Part shown: positions 1 to 6,968 of the stretch, piece after piece
Layout of the letters: every line of letters starts with the position of its first letter
How positions within the stretch are numbered: position 1 is the stretch's first letter
The notes under the pieces: model-generated
Told to the model about the DNA's origin: nothing
The model's input: the letters and a program-made list of their open reading frames with translations, nothing else
Databases searched by the model: none
Assembly (NCBI RefSeq): GCF_027797205.1
Contig: NZ_CP115607.1
Location: 620,001-684,000 of the forward strand
Source of the DNA: Campylobacter sp. VBCF_01 NA2
GTDB taxonomy: Bacteria; Campylobacterota; Campylobacteria; Campylobacterales; Campylobacteraceae
Length of the DNA: 64,000 bases
Direction of reading: 5' to 3'
Translations under genes and position numbers: made by a program

Positions 1-51
1 ATTATAATATTTATATACTTATGGCTAGTTTAACCATAGGTAGGCGACAAA

Positions 52-309
52 GTGAAAGACTGCACCATTACAGACGAACAAATGGAGCAAATTTACAAAA
101 CTATCGGCGAAAATGTCAAACGCATACGCACACAAAAGGGCGTTTCGCAACTAAGCCTAGCTATGGCGATAGGTCACAAGGCAGTCGGCACGATTTCTAT
201 GGCTGAACTTGGCATAAACAAAAAACACTTCAACATAGAACACCTAGTTAAAATCGCAAATGTCCTAGAAGTCAGCGTTTGCGAGTTTTTCAAATCAATC
301 AAAATTTAA
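52..309 (+). CDS. Small XRE-family helix-turn-helix DNA-binding protein
   Basis: Encodes 85 residues and is essentially one lambda-repressor-like (XRE/HTH_3) DNA-binding domain. After a short leader (residues 1-15) comes the five-helix fold: IGENVKRIRTQKGVSQLSL (about 18-36) holds helices 1-2, and the later helices end in HLVKIANVLEVSVCEFF, the typical close of the family. It has no effector or dimerisation domain, so it is probably a transcriptional regulator or the antitoxin-like half of a lost pair; no toxin partner follows. The start is GTG with only a weak ribosome site; no better start is visible. About 400 nt of repeat-rich DNA follows. Family call firm, target unknown. Confidence 0.75.
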   Translation: MKDCTITDEQMEQIYKTIGENVKRIRTQKGVSQLSLAMAIGHKAVGTISMAELGINKKHFNIEHLVKIANVLEVSVCEFFKSIKI

Positions 310-707
310 ATTCGCTTGTCATTGTGAGGCGTGAAACGCCGAAGCAATCCAGAGAAATTTAAAGGGCTCTTGAATTTTAAAATTTTTGAATTTAAAAATT
401 TCGGAGCAGTGTTACTGGAATAAAAATTTTAAAATTCAATAGATTATTTTTTGGATTGCTTCGTTTTGTTTGCAATGATAAATTAGAGATTATGGAATTT
501 TACTGGATTGCCACGGCGACAAGTCGCCTCGCAATGACAAACTATGCAAATTTTCGCAATTACAAACCAAACAACTAAGCCCAAATTCCTTATAAATTTA
601 TCTCATTTCTAAGCCATAGCATTTCACTACGCTATTAAGTAAATTTAAACTTATAAAAGGCTATAATTTTGGCTTTTTCAAACCAATAAAAAGAGGGTTT
701 TAAGCAG
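310..707. repeat. Repeat-rich intergenic region with three family-1 palindromes and one family-3 element
   Basis: No gene seen. It holds three copies of the dispersed palindrome I call family 1. The first is at 317-352 (GGCGT-gaa-ACGCC core, ending GAAGCAATCCAG). The second, inverted and degenerate, is at 451-482 (GGATTGCTTCG ... GCAATGA). The third, also inverted, is at 503-540 (GGATTGCCACGGCGAC ... GTCGCCTCGCAATGACA). Between the first two lies a family-3 element (TTTCGGAGCAGTGTTACTGG, about 399-418). The remaining bases are AT-rich; the promoter of the gene at 708 presumably lies in 600-700. Confidence 0.7.
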
Positions 708-1772
708 ATGAATTTCTTATCATTGCCCAATGCTGGGCGACAAAACGAGTTGGATATAGCGAGGGGTCTTGCTGTAATCTTTATGGTGCTAATCCACTGC
801 GTGGAATACTTCTACAATGGCGAAGATTCCGTGTTTTTCAAGGTCGCAAACTTCCTAGGCTCACCGCCTGCTGCGCCTGTTTTTATGTTTATTTTGGGTT
901 GCGGTATTGTGTATTCTAGGCGTAGTGCGCCGGGGCTACTTTTTAGGCGCGGTGTGATATTTTTGGTGTTATCTTATGTCTTTAATGCGCTTGTGTATGT
1001 GCTTCCATACTACATTAGCTCTAAGCTAAACGATGACGCTGAAATTTTCGAAGAAAACTGGACGCAGATTTACGATGCGGACATTTTGCAGTTTGCGGGA
1101 CTTGCATTTATATTTTTTGCGCTAATGAAAAAGCTAAATTTATCAAATTTAGGCTATCTCATAGTGGGAATCATCTGCTCAGGCGTGGCAATGTATCTAG
1201 GCGAGAATTTCGCAGAGTTTGAATCTGACGCAATGTTGGCAGTAACAGGGCTATTTTGGGGCACACACGAGGGAAGCTATTTTCCATTTTTAAGCTGGAT
1301 TGCCTATCCGATAGCTGGATATTTATTCGCTGATATTTTAATCTACACTCGCCCAGAAGATAAAGGCGCACTATATACAAAACTAAGCCTTATTTGCGCG
1401 GTTATCTTTATCGCATCTGCTGTGGTATTGGCTAAGTTTTATGCGTGGGACGATATGATGGACGGCGATCCATACTACCACCAAAACATATTTTTTAACA
1501 TAATGTTTATCGCCTTTGTTTTGGCGTGGATTGGGCTAATGTATCTGGTAGCCAAAGTGCTTCCAAATCTCATTATGTCGTGTTTAAAAACGATAAGTGT
1601 GCTTGTAACGCCGTTTTATGTGTTGCAATACATTTTCATCATTTATATTGCTGTGCTTGTTTTTGGCGACGAAGCAGAGTGGGAGATGACGCCTGTGCTA
1701 CTAATGTTTGTAGCTGTGAGCGTGCTATCATACATCGTGGCGGTAATCTACTCAAAAATTCGCAAAGCATAA
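708..1772 (+). CDS. Polytopic membrane protein, DUF1624 / HGSNAT-like acyltransferase family
   Basis: Encodes 354 residues with about ten hydrophobic segments. The N-terminal stretch ELDIARGLAVIFMVLIHC (about 14-31) followed by APVFMFILGCGIVYSRR matches the start of the DUF1624 / heparan-alpha-glucosaminide N-acetyltransferase-like family: an R-G pair, then a His in the first membrane helix. Such proteins are thought to move acyl groups onto envelope glycans, but the substrate here is unknown. Start ATG with AAGAGGG a little upstream. It stands alone and ends at a strong two-way terminator. The family call is fair; the function is inferred only from topology and motif. Confidence 0.7.
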   Translation: MNFLSLPNAGRQNELDIARGLAVIFMVLIHCVEYFYNGEDSVFFKVANFLGSPPAAPVFMFILGCGIVYSRRSAPGLLFRRGVIFLVLSYVFNALVYVLPYYISSKLNDDAEIFEENWTQIYDADILQFAGLAFIFFALMKKLNLSNLGYLIVGIICSGVAMYLGENFAEFESDAMLAVTGLFWGTHEGSYFPFLSWIAYPIAGYLFADILIYTRPEDKGALYTKLSLICAVIFIASAVVLAKFYAWDDMMDGDPYYHQNIFFNIMFIAFVLAWIGLMYLVAKVLPNLIMSCLKTISVLVTPFYVLQYIFIIYIAVLVFGDEAEWEMTPVLLMFVAVSVLSYIVAVIYSKIRKA

Positions 1773-1776
1773 AAAA

Positions 1777-1800
1777 AGGCTACCGAAATTTCGGTAGCCT
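1777..1800. terminator. Bidirectional terminator between convergent genes
   Basis: A perfect 24-bp palindrome (arms AGGCTACCGAAA / TTTCGGTAGCCT) with an A7 run on the left (1771-1777) and AAATTTT on the right. It can therefore act as an intrinsic terminator for the rightward gene ending at 1772 and for the leftward gene ending at 1827. Confidence 0.85.
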
Positions 1801-1826
1801 AAATTTTAAAATTTTACTCTCCAAAT

Positions 1827-3164
1827 TTAACTAAAAAACAGCAAATTTACCATTATTATGATTATTGCAAATGGTGCGATAAATCTTAGCGAAAAATACC
1901 AAAGCTCAAATGCACCATTGCCCATATCTTCGCCAAAAAATTCCGCCAAAATGGATTTTTTCATCACAAATCCGACGAAAATCGCCGAACTTAGCGCGCC
2001 AAGAGGAAGCATGATATTTGAGGTCAAAAAGTCTAAAATATCGAAAAAACCCTTGCCAAAAAATGTAAAACTCTCGCCAAATTCCGCGTTCATTGATAGC
2101 GTGCAACACGCTCCTAGCGCGCCTACGACTATGCCCGATAACCCGCACGCTCTATTTCTAGAAATGCCAAAATGATTGACAAGATACAAGATAAATGGCT
2201 CTATCATCGAAACTGCGCTCGTAATCCCGGCAAAAAACAGCGACACAAAAAACAAAATCGCTAAAATTTGCCCCATAAAACCAAGCTTAGCAAACATCGT
2301 GGTAAGCGATACAAACACCAATCCCGCGCCCTGAGATGGGCTAGCGTTAAATTCGAAGATAAATGTAAATACGATTAGCCCCATCATTAGCCCGATTGCG
2401 ATATTGATAAATACGATATTTACGCAACTTTTCACTAGCTTTACTCCCTCTCCTAGGCTAGCAGCATACGCAGCGATACAGCCAATCCCGATACAAAGGG
2501 TAAAAAGTGAAAGCCCAAGCGCGTCAAGCACGCTAGCGACGGTGATTTTGGAAAAATCAGGCGTGAATAAAAACTTCACCGCCTCGCCAAACCCGTCCAT
2601 AAAAACCGCATATCCTAGCATTAAAAGCAAAAGCACGAAAAGCAGGGGCATCATTATCAAATTTAGCTTTTCTATGCCGCTTTTGATTCCGCGCGATACC
2701 ACAAAAAGTGTCAGCACAAGCCCTAACGCATAAAATGCAAGGCTTGAAAATAGCGAGTGCGAAATCACGCCCCCAAAGAGTGCGCCAGCCTCATCTACTG
2801 AGGCAGGAAGTGCGCTAAAACCGATGAAAATATATCTCATAACCCAGCCAAGGATTACGAGATAAAATGACAAAACAAAAATTCCGCCTACTATGAAAAT
2901 TCCAGCGAATTTCCACTTTTCGCCGTTTTTGGGGTCGAGATATCTATACGCGCTAGGCAAATCGGCTCTGCTAATGCGCCCAATCGCCATTTCGGCTAAA
3001 AATAGGCTAAACCCAATCCCAAGCGTGAGCACGAGGTATAAAAGCACAAATGCGCTTCCGCCGTTGCTGCCGACTAGGGTTGGAAACTTCCACGCATTTC
3101 CAAGCCCCACAGCACCGCCAGCGACCGCTAAAACAAAGCCGATTTTGCTAAATTTATCGTTCAT
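1827..3164 (-). CDS. Sodium-dependent transporter, NSS (SNF) family, copy 1
   Basis: Encodes 445 residues, a normal length for prokaryotic neurotransmitter:sodium symporters (LeuT fold, cytoplasmic membrane). The N-terminus FVLAVAGGAVGLGNAWKFP (about 10-28) is the family signature: unwound helix 1 with the sodium and substrate site and the GNAWKFP motif. About eleven to twelve hydrophobic segments follow. Substrates in this family are amino acids or similar small amines; this one cannot be assigned. It is the downstream member of a tandem pair, 26 nt after the stop of the upstream paralogue. The ATG start is at the edge of conserved sequence, which supports it. Confidence 0.9.
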   Translation of the reverse strand: MNDKFSKIGFVLAVAGGAVGLGNAWKFPTLVGSNGGSAFVLLYLVLTLGIGFSLFLAEMAIGRISRADLPSAYRYLDPKNGEKWKFAGIFIVGGIFVLSFYLVILGWVMRYIFIGFSALPASVDEAGALFGGVISHSLFSSLAFYALGLVLTLFVVSRGIKSGIEKLNLIMMPLLFVLLLLMLGYAVFMDGFGEAVKFLFTPDFSKITVASVLDALGLSLFTLCIGIGCIAAYAASLGEGVKLVKSCVNIVFINIAIGLMMGLIVFTFIFEFNASPSQGAGLVFVSLTTMFAKLGFMGQILAILFFVSLFFAGITSAVSMIEPFILYLVNHFGISRNRACGLSGIVVGALGACCTLSMNAEFGESFTFFGKGFFDILDFLTSNIMLPLGALSSAIFVGFVMKKSILAEFFGEDMGNGAFELWYFSLRFIAPFAIIIIMVNLLFFS

Positions 3165-3190
3165 AATCTTTCTTTAAATTTCAAATTTGA

Positions 3191-4543
3191 CTATCCAAAA
3201 TTTACGATTCCTAGCTCTCTTAGCGCGATTACAAAAATCGCAAGCGGAGATACCACGCGAAGTAGGACGAAATACCAAATTTTAAATCCGAAATCTCCCA
3301 TATATGGCGAAAGTAGGGCATAAACGCCATCTTTTTTGATGACATATCCTACGAAAATGACAATGATTAATCCGCCAAGTGGCATTAAAATTTTAGATGT
3401 CAAATAATCCAGCGCGTCGAAAAACGGCTGTCCTGCGATGACGAAATACTCGCTTGTCGCGCCATAGTATCCCAAAATGCAGGCAATCCCTAGCACATAG
3501 GTAAATACAAAAACCGCCACGCAAGCTTTCGCGCGAGAAAATGCGCGGGATTTGACTAGGTAATAAACAGCTGGTTCAATCATCGAAATCGCTGAGGTAA
3601 TGGCGGCGAAAAGTAGGGTTAAGAAAAACGCAAACGCCAAAATATGTCCGATAAAGCCAAGTTTGCTAAATAGCACGGCAAGGGAAACGAAAATCAGTCC
3701 AGGACCTGATTGGGCTGGATCGCCGTTAAATTCGAAAATAAATGTGAAAACAACAAGACCCATCATAACGCCAATCATTACATTGATTAAAACGATATTA
3801 ATGCTCGAAGTTAGGATATTGGTGCGATCTGGCAGGCTTGCAGCGTATGTCAAAATCGTAGTTACGCCAAGGCTAAGTGTGAAAAACGCTAGTCCTAGCG
3901 CGTCAAGCACGCTTTGTGAATTTAGCGCGCTAAAATCAGGCAAAAGCAAGAATTTGGCGCTTTGTGCGAATCCATCGAAGCTAGCCGAATACAAAACCAT
4001 AAGCACAAGCAGGATAAAAAGGCTAGGCATCATCCAGATATTTAATCTCTCAATTCCGTTTTTGATACCCTTTGAGACGATCAAAAAGCACACAAGCGAC
4101 ATTATCGTAAAGCAGATAATCGCTACAAGCGGTGAATTTGAAATCAAAGCGTTAAACATCGCACCGCTATCGTCTAAATTTTGAGGTAGTGAGAAAATCG
4201 ATGTGGCTGTGTATTTTAAGATCCAGCCCATTACGACGCTGTAAAATGAGTAAATCAAAAGCGCAGTAATCATCAAAAATCCGGCCTTGCTCCAAAGCTC
4301 TTTGTTGCTAGGGGCAAGTCTTCGGTAGCTATCGACTGGATCGCTCTCGCCAAGGCGTCCAATGGTGATTTCGCCGATAAAAATGACAAAACTTACCAAA
4401 AATGTGAGCAAAAGATAGAGCAAAATAAATGCGCTACCGCCGTTTTGACCTACGAGTGTGGGGAATTTCCAAGCGTTTCCAAGTCCCACGGCTGAGCCTG
4501 CGACCGCCAAAATAAAACCAATGCGTGTGAATTTGTCGTTCAT
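3191..4543 (-). CDS. Sodium-dependent transporter, NSS (SNF) family, copy 2
   Basis: Encodes 450 residues and is clearly paralogous to the next gene downstream. Both begin MNDKFxxIGFxLAVAGxAVG and continue GNAWKFPTLVGxNGGSAF, and both carry YAASLxxxxxxxxSxxNIV in the middle. It is an inner-membrane secondary transporter of the LeuT fold, coupling sodium entry to uptake of an amino acid or related compound. I recall a similar tandem pair in Helicobacter pylori. The two genes are probably co-transcribed from a promoter in the 4544-4672 gap, which is shared with divergent thyX. Substrate unknown. Confidence 0.9.
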   Translation of the reverse strand: MNDKFTRIGFILAVAGSAVGLGNAWKFPTLVGQNGGSAFILLYLLLTFLVSFVIFIGEITIGRLGESDPVDSYRRLAPSNKELWSKAGFLMITALLIYSFYSVVMGWILKYTATSIFSLPQNLDDSGAMFNALISNSPLVAIICFTIMSLVCFLIVSKGIKNGIERLNIWMMPSLFILLVLMVLYSASFDGFAQSAKFLLLPDFSALNSQSVLDALGLAFFTLSLGVTTILTYAASLPDRTNILTSSINIVLINVMIGVMMGLVVFTFIFEFNGDPAQSGPGLIFVSLAVLFSKLGFIGHILAFAFFLTLLFAAITSAISMIEPAVYYLVKSRAFSRAKACVAVFVFTYVLGIACILGYYGATSEYFVIAGQPFFDALDYLTSKILMPLGGLIIVIFVGYVIKKDGVYALLSPYMGDFGFKIWYFVLLRVVSPLAIFVIALRELGIVNFG

Positions 4544-4647
4544 ACTTTTCCTTTTGGTAAAAAATTTGCCAATTTTATCAGAATTTAGCTTACATTAAGC
4601 TATTTAAATTTGATTAAATTTATAAAATTTTGGCTAAAATCACGCGT

Positions 4648-4653
4648 TATAAA
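4648..4653 (+). promoter_or_regulatory. Probable -10 box of thyX
   Basis: TATAAA lies 20 nt upstream of the chosen thyX start, downstream of AT-rich sequence with no clear -35, as is usual for sigma-70 promoters in Campylobacter. Confidence 0.4.
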
Positions 4654-4672
4654 ATTTAATCAAGGAAAATTT

Positions 4673-5296
4673 ATGGAAGTAAAACTTTTGAATTTCACGC
4701 CACTTTGGGTATGTTCGAACGCCATAAGAACTTGCTGGCAAAGCTTCGAGCGGGGCGATAACGGCGGCGAAAAGGACTTAGCGCTAATCAACCGCGTGGG
4801 AAATGAAATGAAGCACTCATCTACGCTTGAACACATTTTTTATAATTTTTATATCAAGGGCATCTCGCGCGCGCTTTTGCAAGAATTAGCGAGGCATCGT
4901 ATGGCAAGTCTGAGCGTGAAATCCACCCGCTACACGCTAAAAGAGCTAAGAAATGAGCCTGAAATCACAAGCGATAGCGCCGCAAAATACATCGTGCTAA
5001 CAGGCAACGACGCTGTCGATAGCGCAAGCATAAAAGCCTTAAATAATCTAAGGGAAATTTTAGGCGCAAACACTAGCCTAGATATCGCCAAATACTGCCT
5101 GCCAGAGTGCTATAAAACTGAGCTATCGTGGAGCATAAATGCTAGAAGCCTGCAAAACTTCCTCTCTCTTCGTTCTAGCAAATCAGCACTTTGGGAGATA
5201 CGCGCACTCGCAAATGCGCTCTTTGCAGCACTGCCAGAAGAGCATAAATTTATCTTCGAGCATTGTATGTATAAGGCAAATCCGCAAGAATTGTAA
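4673..5296 (+). CDS. thyX: Flavin-dependent thymidylate synthase ThyX
   Basis: Encodes 207 residues. ThyX makes dTMP from dUMP using methylene-tetrahydrofolate, FAD and NADPH, replacing ThyA. The diagnostic RHRxxSxxxxSxRY element is present as RHRMASLSVKSTRY at about residues 76-89, and STLEHIFYNFYI before it fits the N-terminal half of the fold. The frame is open further upstream (to 4610), but the ATG at 4673 is preceded by CAAGGAAAATTT, a good ribosome site, and starts at the conserved N-terminus. Length fits the family. It stands alone, divergent from the symporter pair. Confidence 0.95.
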   Translation: MEVKLLNFTPLWVCSNAIRTCWQSFERGDNGGEKDLALINRVGNEMKHSSTLEHIFYNFYIKGISRALLQELARHRMASLSVKSTRYTLKELRNEPEITSDSAAKYIVLTGNDAVDSASIKALNNLREILGANTSLDIAKYCLPECYKTELSWSINARSLQNFLSLRSSKSALWEIRALANALFAALPEEHKFIFEHCMYKANPQEL

Positions 5297-5302
5297 AATT
5301 TG

Positions 5303-5436
5303 TGTCATTGCGAGCCCGGCGTTGAAATCCAGAGAAATTTCGATAAATTTTAATTTACAAATGAATTTTGGTAAATTTTAAATTTACTTTAAATTTTACT
5401 GGATTGCTTCGAAAACTTCGTTTTCTCGCAATGACA
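5303..5436. repeat. Inverted pair of family-1 palindromes
   Basis: A rightward copy at 5303-5332 (TGTCATTGCGAG ... GAAATCCAG) and a leftward copy at 5398-5436 (ACTGGATTGCTTCGAAAAC ... GCAATGACA) face each other across about 65 bp of AT-rich DNA. The outer ends TGTCATTGCGAG / CTCGCAATGACA are exact reverse complements, so the block resembles a small non-autonomous element. No transposase is present. Confidence 0.65.
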
Positions 5437-5539
5437 TTTTATGTAAATTTAATCTCGGTCAGTATTTTAAAATACCGAATTTATCAAATTCACAAATTTA
5501 AACTCAAATTTGATAGTTTGGGTTTAAATTTGCAAAATT

Positions 5540-5620
5540 TTACCAACTGTTTATATTTATTATTTGTAGCCTTGCTTCTAGCTTGTCTAGCTCGATTTGA
5601 GCAACTGCTTCTCTACTCAT
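5540..5620 (-). CDS. Possible 26-residue small protein
   Basis: ATG at 5618-5620 is preceded on the minus strand by AAAGGAGACACA, one of the strongest ribosome sites in the window. It reads MSREAVAQIELDKLEARLQI plus six residues, an amphipathic, coiled-coil-like peptide, to a TAA at 5540-5542. It sits 36 nt downstream of the membrane-protein gene at 5657-6454 and is read in the same direction. It could be a real small protein or the 5' end of a gene whose remainder was lost. No family recognised. Confidence 0.4.
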   Translation of the reverse strand: MSREAVAQIELDKLEARLQIININSW

Positions 5621-5656
5621 TGTGTCTCCTTTAAAAAAAGTTTGTTATCAAATTTT

Positions 5657-6454
5657 TTAATTAAAATATTTTTTTTGAATATAATCTATGTTTATATTTT
5701 TCTTATCTAAAAACCATTGTTTGATTTCCAAATAATCTTTTTTATCAAAAATACACACCATATAAAATTTTCCACGCAAAACATTTATATTGTAAGCCCA
5801 ACCATTTTTTTGTGGTTCATCAACTATGATTGAAAAAAATGGCGTAAAATCTTTCAAATTTCTTTTTACAATCATATAAAAACAGGCTTTTAAGAATATA
5901 TTTGCAAAAAAATAAAAAATTATAAAAAATAATCCAATTATCTTAAAAAATGCAAGTGCAATAATTTGATTTACAAAAATAGATAATAATATTCCACCAT
6001 TTCCTTCTCTATCTTCCATCCAAAATGGCTTACAAATAATATTTCTTAAATTTCCATTTGCAGACGAATATTGTAATTTCCCGAATTCGTAAAATCGTAT
6101 AAATTTGTTTGTAAAATGAATTTCTGCTTTTCTGTGAATAGCAAAAATATAGTAAGTCATCATAAAATCAACCACTAGGATAAAAATTATTATTGAATTT
6201 ACTAAATTTATGTGTTTGCCAAATTCTTTTATTACTTCATCATTTGGTCTATATATCAAATAGCCAAAAATATAAACATATATGTTAAGTAAAATCATAA
6301 AAGCAACAAGGGCAGAAAATAACGATAAAACCGAGTTAAAAATTTGATGATAATCTTTGATAACTATCGGCTCTTTGTCGTAATCTCTTTGATTTAAATT
6401 TTTATTTGAATTTTTATTTCTAACATTTTTATTCCAGTTTTCAAAATTTTCCAA
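5657..6454 (-). CDS. Membrane protein of unknown function (EPIVIK family)
   Basis: Encodes 265 residues, no family recognised. An Asn/Lys-rich N-terminus (about 1-25) leads to KEPIVIKDYHQIFN, then two hydrophobic segments (about 44-68 and 86-108), a soluble stretch, two more hydrophobic segments near 155-195, and a C-terminal soluble part with aromatic residues. The KEPI(V/I)IK motif followed by membrane segments also appears at the start of the protein encoded at 25586-26236, so the two may be distant paralogues. The gene is much more AT-rich than its neighbours, which suggests recent acquisition or relaxed constraint, and is bordered on both sides by dispersed palindromes. Confidence 0.6.
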   Translation of the reverse strand: MENFENWNKNVRNKNSNKNLNQRDYDKEPIVIKDYHQIFNSVLSLFSALVAFMILLNIYVYIFGYLIYRPNDEVIKEFGKHINLVNSIIIFILVVDFMMTYYIFAIHRKAEIHFTNKFIRFYEFGKLQYSSANGNLRNIICKPFWMEDREGNGGILLSIFVNQIIALAFFKIIGLFFIIFYFFANIFLKACFYMIVKRNLKDFTPFFSIIVDEPQKNGWAYNINVLRGKFYMVCIFDKKDYLEIKQWFLDKKNINIDYIQKKYFN

Positions 6455-6479
6455 ATTTAATCCTTTTTATAAAATTTTC

Positions 6480-6720
6480 GTCATTGCGAACGAAGTGAAC
6501 CGTCAGGCGTTTTAAATTTTGCAATTTCTGGATTGCTTCGGCGATAAATCGCCTCGCAATGACAGCGAATTTAGCGTCCGTGAATTTTAAATTCGTAGAT
6601 TGCTTCGCTTTCTGCGAAAGCTCGCAATGACAAATTAGGCAAAATTCGTGGCAATCTACGAGTAAGAAATTTCGGCGCAGTATTTTTGCAAAATTTCGGG
6701 GCAGTATTTTTGCGAAATTT
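6480..6720. repeat. Cluster of family-1 and family-3 repeats
   Basis: No gene seen between 6455 and 6743. It contains family-1 palindromes at 6480-6510 (GTCATTGCGAACGAAG start), 6528-6564 (CTGGATTGCTTCGGCGA ... TCGCCTCGCAATGACA) and 6595-6633 (TAGATTGCTTCGC ... GCTCGCAATGACA). These are followed by an inverted fragment at 6641-6662 and two tandem family-3 units (AAATTTCGGCGCAGTATTTT at 6667 and its near copy at 6690). It lies just downstream of ccoS. Confidence 0.7.
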
Positions 6721-6743
6721 AATGTGGAATTTTACTCTAAATT

Positions 6744-6968
6744 TCAACTATCCAAATTTTCTTTTTTTCGCCTTAACGCCTCTTTGCGTTTTTCTTCCAT
6801 TTTCACAGCTTCGTTGAGTGCGTCCTCGCCGTCGAATTCCGTCCCGCCAAGAAATTTCGAATAATCATCGAATTGATGATTTTTTAGCGCCCACAAAAGC
6901 CCGCCTAACACGCAAAATCCAAGTATTAGCGAAATCGTAACCATAGTCATTAGCACGGCGTTACTCAT
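6744..6968 (-). CDS. ccoS: CcoS, cbb3-type cytochrome oxidase assembly protein
   Basis: Encodes 74 residues. One N-terminal transmembrane helix (about 5-27, ending GGLLWALKNHQFDDY) is followed by a charged tail. The short WALKNxQFDD segment right after the helix is typical of CcoS, the small membrane protein needed to insert haem and copper into the catalytic subunit of cbb3 oxidase. It overlaps the end of ccoI by 4 nt, a translational coupling usual for the ccoI-ccoS pair. The structural ccoNOQP genes are not in this window. Confidence 0.9.
   Translation of the reverse strand: MSNAVLMTMVTISLILGFCVLGGLLWALKNHQFDDYSKFLGGTEFDGEDALNEAVKMEEKRKEALRRKKENLDS

Noticed and set aside
21-206. 61-residue frame overlapping the XRE gene
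   Set aside because: Overlaps a clear helix-turn-helix protein in another frame and has no protein-like character.
5303-5436. Complete insertion sequence
   Set aside because: Inverted ends are present but the inside is only about 65 bp of AT-rich DNA without a transposase.
5368-5634. 88-residue plus-strand reading frame
   Set aside because: No ribosome site, crosses a family-1 palindrome, and is antisense to the small ORF at 5540-5620.
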